From Streptomyces celluloflavus (GTDB lineage Bacteria; Actinomycetota; Actinomycetes; Streptomycetales; Streptomycetaceae), in assembly GCA_000720995.1 (NCBI GenBank), contig JOEL01000015.1:1-64000 (forward strand): a stretch of DNA of 64,000 nucleotides, written 5' to 3'. The notes beneath the pieces were generated by a model. That model was not told where the DNA came from. It searched no databases and saw only the letters and a list, made by a program, of their open reading frames with translations. A program made the position numbers and the translations under genes. This document shows positions 50,080 to 58,880 of the stretch, in pieces; the first letter of the stretch is position 1, and every line of letters begins with the position of its first letter.

Positions 50080-51002
50080 GCCGCTGTCTCCCGGTTGCCG
50101 TCGAACCGTGCCTCGTCCGAGATCAGGGTGGGTGCGTCGGGTGAGCGCAGGTAGGCGAGCAGTACCTCCTCCATGCTGGGCGACATCGCCTCCCAGCTGT
50201 CGGAGAGCGGGCCCTGCGGCCGGACCAGGGCGCTGAACTGCCGCCCGGTGACGCGGGCTTCGACGAGGGTGTGCCGGCTGCGCAGTTCCTCGGGCACACC
50301 GCCGTCCACGGCCACACCGGTCACCAGCATGTGCGCGGGTACCAGGACATCGGTCTGGCCCGCCATCCGCAACTGGCCCTCGGCGAGGACGATGAGGTAG
50401 TCGCACATGTCCTCTATCTCGGAGAGCATGTGGGACGACATCAGCACGGTCGTGCCGTGCTCGGCGGCCTCGGCCATCAGCAGCCCGGACATCTCGTGCC
50501 GGGCGAGCGGGTCGAGGTCGGACATCGGCTCGTCGAGCAGCAGCAGATCGGGCCGCTTGCCGAAGGCGAGCGCGAAGGCGACGCGGGTGCGCTGGCCGCC
50601 GGAGAGGGTGCCGATCCGGGCGGTGAGGGGCACGTTTCCGGACCGCACGATCCGCTCGGCCAGCGCCTGGTCCCAGCGCGGGTTCAGCTCACGGCCCAGC
50701 CGCAGCGTCTCGGCCACGGTGAAGCGCGGGTAGAGCGGCTTGTCCTGGGCGAGGAAGGAGACCCGCTCCAGGACGGCCGGGTCGGAGACCGGCACCCCGA
50801 ACAGCCGCAGCGTGCCGGTCGTCGGCTGCACCAGCCGGGTCGCGGCACCCAGGAACGTGCTCTTGCCCGCGCCGTTGGGGCCCACGAGGGCGCAGATGTG
50901 CCCGGCCGGGAGCCGGAACGAGCAGTCCCGCAACGCCCAGCCGCGGCGGTACTGCTTCCCCAGGCCGTCGGCCTCGATCGCCCATGGGCTCGGGTCGCTC
51001 AC
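50076..51002 (-). CDS. ABC transporter ATP-binding protein
   Basis: 308 residues from GTG 51002 (GGGGGG upstream). Walker A ALVGPNGAGKSTFLG, Q-loop FLAQDKPLY, signature GTLSGGQRTRVAFALAF, Walker B PDLLLLDEPMSDLDPLA and the switch histidine in VLMSSHMLSE are all present. The C-terminal 90 residues are the regulatory extension of drug-export ATPases. The start lies downstream of an AT-rich region (ctaatcaactag) that may be the YtrA-type operator. Confidence 0.93.
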   Translation of the reverse strand: MSDPSPWAIEADGLGKQYRRGWALRDCSFRLPAGHICALVGPNGAGKSTFLGAATRLVQPTTGTLRLFGVPVSDPAVLERVSFLAQDKPLYPRFTVAETLRLGRELNPRWDQALAERIVRSGNVPLTARIGTLSGGQRTRVAFALAFGKRPDLLLLDEPMSDLDPLARHEMSGLLMAEAAEHGTTVLMSSHMLSEIEDMCDYLIVLAEGQLRMAGQTDVLVPAHMLVTGVAVDGGVPEELRSRHTLVEARVTGRQFSALVRPQGPLSDSWEAMSPSMEEVLLAYLRSPDAPTLISDEARFDGNRETAA

Positions 51003-51321
51003 CCGGATCCCCCCTTTAGCTAGTTGATTAGTGGAATGAGTATGGAGAGCGGCCGGGATGCCTGTCAAACGACTCGGGGGACCGGGTGGATTTCGTCAGC
51101 CGAGGGGGTGGCGGCCCGGTGTCGGGGGGCCGGGCCAGGGGCTGGGGGAGGGGCGTGGGTCGGGGGATGGCGAGGCAGGGGGTTACGGGGCGGTGGGTGG
51201 CGGCGTCCGGTGTGGCCGTGGCCTCGCCCGGTCGCCGCCGGTCCCGCCTGCGTGCCCCGGCGGGGTCCACCAGCCGGGTCTGCCGATCGCCCGCCAGCCG
51301 CCCCGGCGGCCGGTCGCCCCG

Positions 51322-51798
51322 TCAGCCGGTCAGCGGCTTGGCCATGCAGATGCTCTCTTCGTACGTCCGGTAGTACCCGAACTTCTCCACCGTGCGGTAG
51401 CCGCTGGAACCGTAGAGCGCGATCGCCTCGGGCTGCTCGGTGCCGGTCTCCAGCACCATGCGGATACGGCCCGCGGCGTGCGCGTCCGCTTCGAGAGCGG
51501 CCAGTATCCGCCGCGCCAGCCCCCGGCCGCGGGCCTGCGGGAGCACGAACATCCGCTTGATCTCGGCGTCGCCCACGCGGTATCCCTCCACCGCGTCCTC
51601 CTGCACCCGCCAGCCGCCGGTGGCCAGCGGCTGCCCGTCCTCGTACGCCATCAGGTACGTGCCGTTGGGCGGTGCGAACATCTCCGCGTCCAGCTGCGTC
51701 AGGTCGCCGTCGCCGTAGCGCCGGACGTACTCCTGCTGGACCAGTTCATCGAGCTTGACCGCGTCGGGGTGGTCATAGCGGACGGCGAGTATCTCCAT
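51322..51798 (-). CDS. GNAT family N-acetyltransferase
   Basis: 158 residues from ATG 51798. The acetyl-CoA-binding motif is AEIKRMFVLPQARGRGLARRILAALEADAHAAG, followed by LETGTEQPEAIALYGSSGYRTVEKFGYYRTYEESICMAK. The substrate is unknown; the strand pattern resembles amino-acid or small-molecule acetyltransferases. It stands alone between the ABC transporter and a zinc-ribbon gene. Confidence 0.9.
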   Translation of the reverse strand: MEILAVRYDHPDAVKLDELVQQEYVRRYGDGDLTQLDAEMFAPPNGTYLMAYEDGQPLATGGWRVQEDAVEGYRVGDAEIKRMFVLPQARGRGLARRILAALEADAHAAGRIRMVLETGTEQPEAIALYGSSGYRTVEKFGYYRTYEESICMAKPLTG

Positions 51799-51921
51799 TC
51801 CGGAAAGCGTACGGGTGTACGGGCGGGGGAGGCGATGAGGCCGGCGGGAATCCCGGCCCACCGGGGCCGTCGCCATCGGCCGGTGGCGACGGCTGACCTG
51901 GCAGTCCGGCGGACCCGGTGC

Positions 51922-51978
51922 GGGGCGGACCAGTACGGACGGGGCGGACCAGTACGGACGGGGCGGACCGGTACGGAC
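51922..51978. repeat. Three tandem 19-bp units
   Basis: GGGGCGGACCAGTACGGAC is repeated three times, the last with one change (CCAG to CCGG). It lies in the noncoding gap between the GNAT and zinc-ribbon genes. Confidence 0.92.
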
Positions 51979-52020
51979 GGGGCGGCGGTCGTCTTCGCCG
52001 GGTCGGCGTCGGCGGCCGGA

Positions 52021-52254
52021 CTACCGAGGCGGCTGCGGCGGCCCGGGACTGCTGTGCACGACCGGGGCCGCGGCGGCCGGGCCGGGGGCGGCGTGTGCGT
52101 ACCGCCGACGGTCGTGGTGGGTGGGCTCGTACTGCCTCCGGCACCCCGAACACGTCCACTTCCAGAACTCCGGCCCGTGCTTGGTGTGCGTCGTGTCCTT
52201 CCACAGGAGACGGCGGCCGCACGCCGGATCCGGACACTCGGGTGGCGGTGACAT
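52021..52254 (-). CDS. Small zinc-ribbon protein
   Basis: 77 residues from ATG 52254 with AAAGGG upstream. Two cysteine pairs, CPDPAC and CSGC about 27 residues apart, with HGPEFWKWTCSGCRRQYEPTHH between and after, form a likely zinc ribbon. The C-terminus is Pro/Ala-rich. No known function. It is convergent to nothing close and divergent from exonuclease III. Confidence 0.6.
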   Translation of the reverse strand: MSPPPECPDPACGRRLLWKDTTHTKHGPEFWKWTCSGCRRQYEPTHHDRRRYAHAAPGPAAAAPVVHSSPGPPQPPR

Positions 52255-52521
52255 GGGCGGCCCTTTCGCCGGCGGCATGGACAGCGGCCAGCCTGACGCC
52301 CCCGGCCGCGCCCGACGCCCCGGTACCCCGCCGGCCATCCGAACGAGTGAGCGCCCGCTCGCCTGTCCTGCACCTCCCGCGATGCGCTACCACTGCTCGC
52401 GCGACGCCTCGTCTTCGAGCGAACCGACCACGGCATTGCCGTGCGGGTCCACCCCTGTGGCAGCCTGGCTCCGGGGACGAGGAGCGATCCGTCCCCCCTC
52501 GGGTTGGGATAGGAGAGCGTT

Positions 52522-53325
52522 TTGCACACGGTGACCAGCGTGAATGTGAACGGGCTGCGCGCCGCGGCCACGAAGGGGTTCGTGCCCTGGCTGGCGGGGA
52601 CCGACGCCGATGTCGTGTGCTTGCAGGAGGTACGGGCCGAGCCCGGCCAGCTGCCCGACGAGGTGCGCGAGCCCGACGGCTGGTACACCGTGCACGCCCC
52701 GGCCGCGGCCAAGGGGCGGGCCGGGGTCTCGCTCTACACGCGGCGAGAGCCGGACCGGGTCCAGGTGGGGTTCGGGTCGGCGGAATTCGACGGCAGCGGG
52801 CGGTACGTCGAGGCCGATCTGCCCGGTGTGACCGTGGCCAGCCTCTACCTGCCGTCCGGTGAGGTCGGTACGGAGCGGCAGGAGGAGAAGGAACGCTTCA
52901 TGGCGGAGTTCCTGCCGTACCTCGTCGCGCTGCGGGAGCGGTCCGCGGCGGACGGGCGGGAGGTACTGGTCTGCGGCGACTGGAACATTGCGCACCAGGA
53001 AGCCGACCTGAAGAACTGGAAGGCCAACCGGAAGAAGTCCGGCTTCCTCCCGGAGGAGCGCGGCTGGTTGACCGATGTCCTCGACGGGGCCCACGGCGGC
53101 TACGTGGACGTCGTCCGCGCCCTGCACCCGGGGGTCGAGGGCCCGTACTCCTGGTGGTCCTACCGCGGCCGCGCCTTCGACAATGACGCGGGCTGGCGCA
53201 TCGACTACCAGATGGCCACCCCCGGCCTCGCCGCGCGCGCGGTGAAGGCGTCCGTGGAACGGGCCGAGAGCTATGACCAGCGGTGGTCGGACCATGCTCC
53301 CGTCACGGTGACGTTCGATTCCTGA
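52522..53325 (+). CDS. Exodeoxyribonuclease III / AP endonuclease (ExoIII family)
   Basis: 267 residues from TTG 52522 with AGGAGAG upstream. Endonuclease/exonuclease/phosphatase fold: SVNVNGLRAA, DVVCLQEVR (metal-binding Glu), LVCGDWNIAHQEADLKNWKANRK (catalytic Asp-Asn), SWWSYRGRAFDNDAGWRIDYQMA and QRWSDHAPVTV (final Asp-His). It cleaves DNA at abasic sites and removes 3' blocks in base excision repair. Confidence 0.94.
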   Translation: MHTVTSVNVNGLRAAATKGFVPWLAGTDADVVCLQEVRAEPGQLPDEVREPDGWYTVHAPAAAKGRAGVSLYTRREPDRVQVGFGSAEFDGSGRYVEADLPGVTVASLYLPSGEVGTERQEEKERFMAEFLPYLVALRERSAADGREVLVCGDWNIAHQEADLKNWKANRKKSGFLPEERGWLTDVLDGAHGGYVDVVRALHPGVEGPYSWWSYRGRAFDNDAGWRIDYQMATPGLAARAVKASVERAESYDQRWSDHAPVTVTFDS

Positions 53326-53419
53326 TGACGTCCGGCGGCGTGCGATGTCTCCGGATGTCTCCTGGTGATGTCTGAATGGCTGGTGTCTGACCGGACGCGT
53401 CGTGCAGCCCGCTGGTGAG

Positions 53420-53455
53420 CAGCCCCGGATTGGTGTCCGGGGCTGTTTCTGTTTC
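53420..53455 (+). terminator. Terminator after exonuclease III
   Basis: A perfect 10-bp stem CAGCCCCGGA / TCCGGGGCTG with a six-base loop, followed by TTTCTGTTTCC, a rare T-rich tail for this genome. Confidence 0.88.
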
Positions 53456-53638
53456 CTGTTGCTGCTTCGTTCGTATCGTTTCGCGGCCTGTCCGGTCTGG
53501 TGTGGCGCCAGTTGGGCTCAGGGGGCGCGTACCCGTCGGGCAGGACCGTCGCGGTGCCGGTTGGCGAGCGGGCGGAAGCAGACCGGTCGGATCGACCGCC
53601 CCACCCATTCGCCGGCTCCTTGCGCACGCCGGCCCCGC

Positions 53639-54112
53639 TCAATCCGGTTCCGGTGTGCCGTCCGGTTGCCGGGTCGTGGTCTCGTGCCGTGGCTCCGTGG
53701 GTGTCAGGAGTGTGGCGAGCCGGTGGGTGTCCGCGAGGTAGCGGTCGTAGGGGAAGCCGGCCTTCACGAGGGCGGTGCGGAGTTCTTCCTCCAGGGGCTT
53801 GCCCTCGGCCAGGAAGGTGGCCTGGCCCGTCGGGGTGAGGGAGACCAGGCGGCGGCGCCGGTGGGCGGGGTCGACGCTGATCGTTACGTACCCCTCCGCC
53901 TCCAGGGGGCGCAGGGCGCGGCTGATGGCGGGGTCGGACAGGGACAGGGCCTCGGCGAGCTGGTGCTGGGTGGCGGGTTGGATCTCCTCAAGGGTGCCCA
54001 GCAGCCGCAGTTGGCTGGGGGAGAGGCGCTGATCCGGGCCGGAGCGGCGCCGGGCCGCCTCGCTCATCAGCATGTCCACGCGGTACAGGAGCTCTGCCAG
54101 TCCTTCGTCCAT
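53639..54112 (-). CDS. MarR family transcriptional regulator
   Basis: 157 residues from ATG 54112. The winged helix is LGTLEEIQPATQHQLAEALSLSDPAISRALRPLEAEGYVTISVDPAHRRRRLVSLTPTG, with the wing and dimerisation helices around it. It is divergent from a membrane protein gene; the 57-base gap contains a perfect 26-bp palindrome that is almost certainly its operator. It most likely represses itself and the membrane protein. Confidence 0.93.
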   Translation of the reverse strand: MDEGLAELLYRVDMLMSEAARRRSGPDQRLSPSQLRLLGTLEEIQPATQHQLAEALSLSDPAISRALRPLEAEGYVTISVDPAHRRRRLVSLTPTGQATFLAEGKPLEEELRTALVKAGFPYDRYLADTHRLATLLTPTEPRHETTTRQPDGTPEPD

Positions 54113-54121
54113 GCGTCCAGC

Positions 54122-54892
54122 CTACCGGATACTTGCATGGTTAATATTAACCATGCAACACTCAAGTTCATGGACAACCTCCCGTACGCCGCTCAGACCA
54201 CGTTTCCGCTTCTCTTCATGCTGGTGCCCGCCCTCGGAGCGCTGCTGAGCTGCCGCCGCCGCAGCCCGGTCCGGCCGGCGGCGGAGATCTGGCAGCGCTG
54301 GTGGGCCTTCGGCGCCCTCGGCATCGGCAGCCTGTGGATCACGCTCTCGTTCCTGGCGGTCCCGAACGCCATGGCCGACGTCATCGGCTTCGCCCACTCG
54401 CCGTTCCAGTTCGAGATCGCCTTCGCCAACCTCGGCCTCGCCGTGCTGGGCTTCCGCGCCGCGTCCGCGTCGCCCCGCGAACGCCTCACGAGCGGGCTGG
54501 CGGCCGCCGCGTTCCTGTGGGGAGCCGCGATCGGCCACGTCTACCAGTGGTTCGCCAACGGCGACCACGCCGCCGGAAACACGGGCGGCATCCTGGCCAA
54601 CGACATTCTCATTCCCGCCGTCATGATCGCCCTGGCCGCCCGGGACGTACGCCGCGACGGCCCCGCACGCAGCCACGCCGCCCGCCTGGCCGCCTGACCA
54701 CGGCGGCCCGCCCGCCCGGCAGTGGAGTCCGTGATGACGCGAACGGCTTGTCCTGATTGACGGCCGTTCCTCGCGGGGCTCCACTGCCGCCGTCCGATAG
54801 TCCGGAGGCCGGCCGTCGGCGGTGAACATCGCTGGGTCGATACGCGGGATGCGCGGGGCCGCGTCGTGCCGTACGCCGTCGCGCTCGGGCAT
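54122..54892 (-). CDS. Small protein whose frame has no early stop and runs antisense to the DUF6790 gene
   Basis: The start at ATG 54892 has a strong ribosome site (AAGGAGAAGG) and lies 42 bases after a small gene on the same strand. The first 55-65 residues (RIPRIDPAMFTADGRPPDYRTAAVEPREERPSI) look like a genuine short protein. The frame then has no stop until 54122 and covers the whole opposite DUF6790 gene, where its translation is Gly/Ala/Glu-rich as expected of a shadow. Probably the original stop was lost. Function unknown. Confidence 0.35.
   Translation of the reverse strand: MPERDGVRHDAAPRIPRIDPAMFTADGRPPDYRTAAVEPREERPSIRTSRSRHHGLHCRAGGPPWSGGQAGGVAACGAVAAYVPGGQGDHDGGNENVVGQDAARVSGGVVAVGEPLVDVADRGSPQERGGRQPAREAFAGRRGRGAEAQHGEAEVGEGDLELERRVGEADDVGHGVRDRQERERDPQAADAEGAEGPPALPDLRRRPDRAAAAAAQQRSEGGHQHEEKRKRGLSGVREVVHELECCMVNINHASIR
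54133..54158. promoter_or_regulatory. Perfect 26-bp palindrome, MarR operator
   Basis: The half-site TTGCATGGTTAAT is followed by its exact reverse complement. It is strikingly AT-rich against the GC-rich surroundings and fills the gap between the divergent starts at 54112 and 54170. Length and symmetry fit a MarR dimer site covering both promoters. Confidence 0.92.
54170..54697 (+). CDS. Four-helix membrane protein (DUF6790-like)
   Basis: 175 residues from ATG 54170. An upstream in-frame ATG at 54137 lies inside the operator and is unlikely. Helices are at about 8-28, 45-65, 80-97 and 103-125, with another at 135-155. Conserved-looking segments are FPLLFMLVPALGALL, GFAHSPFQFEIAFANLGLAVLGF and AAFLWGAAIGHVYQWFANGDHAAGN. 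No enzymatic motif is seen. It is controlled by the divergent MarR protein. Confidence 0.8.
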   Translation: MDNLPYAAQTTFPLLFMLVPALGALLSCRRRSPVRPAAEIWQRWWAFGALGIGSLWITLSFLAVPNAMADVIGFAHSPFQFEIAFANLGLAVLGFRAASASPRERLTSGLAAAAFLWGAAIGHVYQWFANGDHAAGNTGGILANDILIPAVMIALAARDVRRDGPARSHAARLAA

Positions 54893-54934
54893 GCCTTCTC
54901 CTTCGTCGGGCCAAGTGCCGAGCGGGTCGACGAT

Positions 54935-55297
54935 CTACGTACGTAAAGGGGTCCTCGGTGACGGACCTGGTCTACAAGCGGTGAAGGTGTACCTGCATCC
55001 GTCCGCATCGTCCGTTTCCAGGGTGTACGGGATGCCGGCCGTCAGGCCGTTCAACGCCCGCTGGTACTCGGCCGTGTCCGCCTGCCATTCGCGCAGGGCG
55101 GTGGCGTACGGCGCGCCCAACTGCACCGCTACGTGCCCGGTGCGCCACCGGAGTTGGTCCAGCGCCCGCTGTGCTGAGCGTGCCCAGTGGGTGCCGAGGT
55201 CGAAGTGGGTGCCTTCCGGTGTCCGTGCCAGGAGCTCCACCGCATACGCGGCATGTTCCGGAGGCGTGATCGCGGGCCGGGGATCGGCGCCCGTCAC
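54935..55297 (-). CDS. Hypothetical protein coupled to RsbW-like ATPase
   Basis: 120 residues from GTG 55297, overlapping the ATPase stop by four bases. Mostly helical: AITPPEHAAYAVELLARTPEGTHFDLGTHWARSAQRALDQLRWRTGHVAVQL, with a short beta-like C-terminus. I do not recognise the family. Its coupling to the ATPase and nearness to the XRE-DUF397 pair suggest a shared regulatory unit. Confidence 0.65.
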   Translation of the reverse strand: MTGADPRPAITPPEHAAYAVELLARTPEGTHFDLGTHWARSAQRALDQLRWRTGHVAVQLGAPYATALREWQADTAEYQRALNGLTAGIPYTLETDDADGCRYTFTACRPGPSPRTPLRT

Positions 55298-55746
55298 GTG
55301 TCGGGTGCGTCGGGGAGGGTGAGTTCGGCCCATACGGTCTTTTCGGTGGCGCCCCGGACGATGACGCCCCAGGAGCTTGCCAAGGCGTTCACCAGCAGCA
55401 ATCCGCGTCCACATTCCTCGTCCTCCTCGGCCTGAGTGATCAGGGGCAGTTGGTCGCTCGCGTCATCGACCTCCAGGCGCAGTCGGCCGGCGGACAGGTC
55501 GGCCCGGAACCCGATGTCCGTGCGGTCGGTGCGGAGGGTCGCGGTGACCGCGTTGGCCACCAGTTCCGACGCCAACAGCTCGGCGACGTCTGCCAGTTCG
55601 CCGTCGATGCCCCAGATCCGGAGCTGCTCACGGAGTCCGTCGCGGGCCCGCCGGGCGCTCCGGGCGTCGGCGGGCAGGTGATAGGCCGCAGTCAACGGCG
55701 GGGCGGGGGTGAGGTGTGTGGTTGCGGATCGAGCGCGTGCGGACAT
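55294..55746 (-). CDS. RsbW-like regulatory ATPase (HATPase_c_2)
   Basis: 150 residues from ATG 55746, AGGGG upstream. GHKL boxes: VAELLASELVANAVTA (N-box), LRLEVDDASDQLP (G1), and EECGRGLLLVNALASSWGV (G2). Probable anti-sigma or anti-anti-sigma-type kinase. It is divergent from the XRE regulator at 55961, mirroring the arrangement at 12.6-14.6 kb. Confidence 0.85.
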   Translation of the reverse strand: MSARARSATTHLTPAPPLTAAYHLPADARSARRARDGLREQLRIWGIDGELADVAELLASELVANAVTATLRTDRTDIGFRADLSAGRLRLEVDDASDQLPLITQAEEDEECGRGLLLVNALASSWGVIVRGATEKTVWAELTLPDAPDT

Positions 55747-55960
55747 GGCTATCCCCTTGGTGCGCATGACGGAGCGTCGAGATCACGCAGCGGCTCGAAG
55801 CGCTTGCACTGCGTTACGCAAGCAAGGTAGGGGCGTCGAGGGCACTTGCGCAAGCTGCATGGTCGCAAATTTGCGAAAGCGCTCCGTGAGCACCGAGACT
55901 GGCCCCCGCTCGCCCCAACACGGCAAACTGGCAGGGCCCTTGAGGGAAGAGGAGTGGAGC

Positions 55961-56827
55961 ATGCCCGCAGGTGGGAAGCCGACGGTCCGAAGCCGCAGGC
56001 TCGGAACCGCGCTGAGACGCCACCGAGAGGCGGCCGGACTGGACCAGGCGGATGGTGCGGAAGCCATCATGAAGTCGGTCACCAAGATCAGCCGCCTGGA
56101 ATCCGGGCAGACCTCGGCCTCCGCCCTGGAGGTCCGCACGCTGCTGGACCGCTACGGAGTGGCGGACCATGACGAGCGGACCAGGCTGGACGAATGGGCC
56201 CGGAGGAGCAACGAACGCGGCTGGTGGATCGACTTTCCGGAGACGGTTTCCCCGGACTACGCCGACCACATCACCCTGGAGAGCGACGCGACCTATATCC
56301 GGTCGTGGCAACCGGTCCGGATTCCCGGCCTGTTGCAGACCCCGGACTACGCGGAGGCCGTCATCGCGATAGGGCCCACGGTCATTCCGCCGGAACGGGT
56401 GGCGAAGCGCGTGGAGGTACGAATGGAGCGGCAGCGGCGGATCGTCGAGGGTGGCGCGCACTTCACGGCGATCATCTGGGAGCCGGCCCTCACCGCGCTG
56501 CCCCGGCAGGTGCGTACCGCCCAACTGGCGCACCTTCTCGAAGCGGGGCAGCGGCAGAACATCACGGTCCAGATCCTGCCGGGCGTCGAAAGCGTGACGG
56601 CCGGGATGTCGGGGCCCTTCTCCGCCTTCTCCTTCGGCGTGGAAGCGACCGTGGAGGCGGTGACGCTGGAGAATCTGGCGAACACCACCGTTGTGGAAGC
56701 GCCGACGGATCTGAGTCTCTACGTCAATGTCTTCGACCAGTTGCGTTCGGTGGCGTTGTCACCCGACAAGAGCGCGGAGCGCCTCCGTCAGACTCTGGAA
56801 GACGCACCGCAGTGCATGGGCGCATGA
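55961..56827 (+). CDS. XRE family regulator with DUF5753 domain
   Basis: 288 residues from ATG 55961 (GAAGAGGAG upstream). The N-terminal helix-turn-helix is RLGTALRRHREAAGLDQADGAEAIMKSVTKISRLESGQ. DUF5753 starts around residue 95 (ITLESDATYIRSWQPVRIPGLLQTPDYAEAVI ... HFTAIIWEPALTALP ... ITVQILPG). It partners the DUF397 protein 65 bases downstream. Same module type as the pair at 13.5-14.6 kb but clearly diverged from it. Confidence 0.9.
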   Translation: MPAGGKPTVRSRRLGTALRRHREAAGLDQADGAEAIMKSVTKISRLESGQTSASALEVRTLLDRYGVADHDERTRLDEWARRSNERGWWIDFPETVSPDYADHITLESDATYIRSWQPVRIPGLLQTPDYAEAVIAIGPTVIPPERVAKRVEVRMERQRRIVEGGAHFTAIIWEPALTALPRQVRTAQLAHLLEAGQRQNITVQILPGVESVTAGMSGPFSAFSFGVEATVEAVTLENLANTTVVEAPTDLSLYVNVFDQLRSVALSPDKSAERLRQTLEDAPQCMGA

Positions 56828-56892
56828 GGGCGTGAGGGCGTGAGGAACCCGCGGGATACGAGGGGTATGAGGGATATGAGGAAAGAGGAATC

Positions 56893-57093
56893 GTGAATCC
56901 GGAGATTGTCGGCGCGTTCAAGAAGTCGTCCTATTCGGGCCAGAACGGCGACTGTGTGGAGGTGGCTTCCACTGCTGACGGCGGTTGTGTCGTACGGGAC
57001 AGCAAGGATCCGGCGGGACCCCGTCTCGTCCTCGGTGAGGGTGCCTGGGCCGCGTTCGTGGGGGTGCTGAAGGTGGGCGGTTCCGCGAGCTAG
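56893..57093 (+). CDS. DUF397 domain protein
   Basis: 66 residues from GTG 56893 with GAGGAAAGAGGAA upstream. Complete DUF397: FKKSSYSGQNGDCVEVAST, GCVVRDSKDPAGPRLVLGEGAWAAFV. Partner of the preceding XRE protein. Confidence 0.92.
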   Translation: MNPEIVGAFKKSSYSGQNGDCVEVASTADGGCVVRDSKDPAGPRLVLGEGAWAAFVGVLKVGGSAS

Positions 57094-57135
57094 CGCCGCT
57101 GCTTCCGGGGCGTTCCTTCCGTGTTCATGCGGAGG

Positions 57136-57164
57136 GGGCGCCCCGGTTCTGTGTCGGGGTGCCC
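57136..57164 (+). terminator. Terminator after the XRE-DUF397 pair
   Basis: A 10-bp stem GGGCGCCCCG / CGGGGTGCCC (one G-T pair) with a nine-base loop, 43 bases after the DUF397 stop. Confidence 0.65.
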
Positions 57165-57288
57165 CGGTTGCGTGACCGCATCGGTCAGGCTGGGGAGTTC
57201 CTGCGCCGGCCTGTCGGTGTACTGGTCGACGGGCAGGCCGGCACCGGCGGCGGACCCCATTGTCAGTGCCGGGGTTTATAAGTGGTTC

Positions 57289-57753
57289 ATGACCTCAACT
57301 CCGTTGCACTGGAAGCTCGTCGTCGACGCCCACGACCCACACGCTCAGGCCGACTTCTGGGCGGCCGCGCTCGGCTACGAGGTCGAGGACCACAGCGCCC
57401 TCATCGGCAAGCTCCTCGACGCCGGCGCCATCCCGCCGGAGATACTCGTCGGCCACCACGACCGGCGCGCCTGGCGGGACGCGGCGGCGGTACGTCACCC
57501 CGACGACCCGTACGACGCGGAGAGCGGTACGGGACTGGGGCGTCGGCTGCTCTTCAACCGCGTACCGGGGTCGGAGAAGAAGACGGGCAAGAATCGCCTG
57601 CATATCGACCTGCACGGCCCCGCGGGTGAGCTGGACGGGGAGGTTGAGCGTCTCCGTGCCCTCGGCGCCCGGGTCGAGAACCACGTCAAGGAGCCGTCCG
57701 GCGAGTGGATGGTCATGACGGACCCGGAGGGCGGTGAATTTTGCGTGCACTAG
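57289..57753 (+). CDS. VOC (glyoxalase-like) superfamily protein
   Basis: 154 residues from ATG 57289. HWKLVVDAHDPHAQADFWAAALGYEVED and RLHIDLHGPAGELDGEVERLRALGARV ... MTDPEGGEFCVH match the paired beta-alpha-beta modules of the VOC/Glyoxalase_6 type. Metal ligands (His, Glu) at HIDLH and GGEF are plausible. Substrate unknown. About 210 bases precede the next gene. Confidence 0.85.
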   Translation: MTSTPLHWKLVVDAHDPHAQADFWAAALGYEVEDHSALIGKLLDAGAIPPEILVGHHDRRAWRDAAAVRHPDDPYDAESGTGLGRRLLFNRVPGSEKKTGKNRLHIDLHGPAGELDGEVERLRALGARVENHVKEPSGEWMVMTDPEGGEFCVH

Positions 57754-57966
57754 CTTTCGCACCGGCTTTCCGCGGCGCCGGGTATCCCCGCGAAGTGGCG
57801 ACGACTGCGCTCTTCCGGGCGCAACTGACTGCATTCTGCATTCGGTCACCGAACACAGCGGAACTGCTCGTCCTGGCAGCCCATTTGCCGGCCGGTCGCG
57901 GACGTGGCGATGAGTGCGCCCGGCCCGGAAGTCTCACCACCGTTATCGACTGCACAGGAGAAACAC

Positions 57967-58614
57967 GTGGCTCAGCTGCTGAGAGTCCAGAATTTCAATG
58001 TCTCAAGTGACGGCATCGGTGCCGGTGAGGACCAGAGCCTGGAGAGGCCGTTCGGTCATGTCGAGCCCGAGAGACTGTTCGCCTGGGCCGGCGCCACGGC
58101 GAGCTGGCCCATGCGCACCGACCCCGGGGGCAGCCGGGGCCTCGACGACTACCTCACGCGGGACTACGCACACAACATCGGCGCCGAGATCATGGGCCGC
58201 AACAAGTTCGGGCCCCAGCGCGGGCCGTGGCAGGACCACGAGTGGCAGGGCTGGTGGGGTGACGAGCCCCCGTTCCGTACCCCGGTGTTCGTCCTGACCC
58301 ACCACAAGCGGCCTTCGCTCACGCTCTCCGACACCACGTTCCACTTCGTCGACGGCGACCCGGCCACGGTCCTCGAACAGGCCCGGGAGGCGGCGCAGGG
58401 CAAGGACGTCCGGCTCGGCGGCGGGGTGAGCACCGTCCGGCAGTTCCTCGACGCCGACCTCGTCGACACCATGCATATAGCGGTCTCACCGGTGAAGCTC
58501 GGTACCGGACTGCGCCTCTGGGAGTCCCCCGATGAGCTGCTCGACCGGTTCCATCTGGAGGTCGTGCCCAGCCCGAGCGGGGCGGTGACGCACCACCTGT
58601 TCTGGCGGAAGTGA
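57967..58614 (+). CDS. Dihydrofolate reductase family protein (RibD C-terminal domain)
   Basis: 215 residues from GTG 57967 with CAGGAG upstream. RVQNFNVSSDGIGAG, AHNIGAEIMGRNKFGP, PVFVLTHHKRPS, VRLGGGVSTVRQFLDADLVDTMHIAVSPVKLGTGLRLWE are hallmarks of the RibD_C/DHFR-like fold that binds NADPH. Such stand-alone proteins are common in actinomycetes and mostly of unknown substrate; they are not the folate-pathway DHFR. Confidence 0.9.
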   Translation: MAQLLRVQNFNVSSDGIGAGEDQSLERPFGHVEPERLFAWAGATASWPMRTDPGGSRGLDDYLTRDYAHNIGAEIMGRNKFGPQRGPWQDHEWQGWWGDEPPFRTPVFVLTHHKRPSLTLSDTTFHFVDGDPATVLEQAREAAQGKDVRLGGGVSTVRQFLDADLVDTMHIAVSPVKLGTGLRLWESPDELLDRFHLEVVPSPSGAVTHHLFWRK

Positions 58615-58880
58615 CCCTGTTCTCAGGGCCGGTGCTGGTCGGTTTCCGTGCCTCCCGGGGCGCCCTGAGGCGGGCCGCCGGATCATGCCTCGGGCGGTCG
58701 GCCGGCGTTGACGGTTTCCTCCGCCCGTGCCGGGGTGGAGGCGAGCCGGTGGGGGGAGTCGGTGCCGGTCTCGGTATCGGCGGCAGCCGGCGCGCCTCCT
58801 TCCGTGTGCACGCGGACGGGGCGCCCCGTTCCTGTGGTGGGGCGTGGCCGGGCGGGTGTCCGGATCCCCGGGATGTCCAG

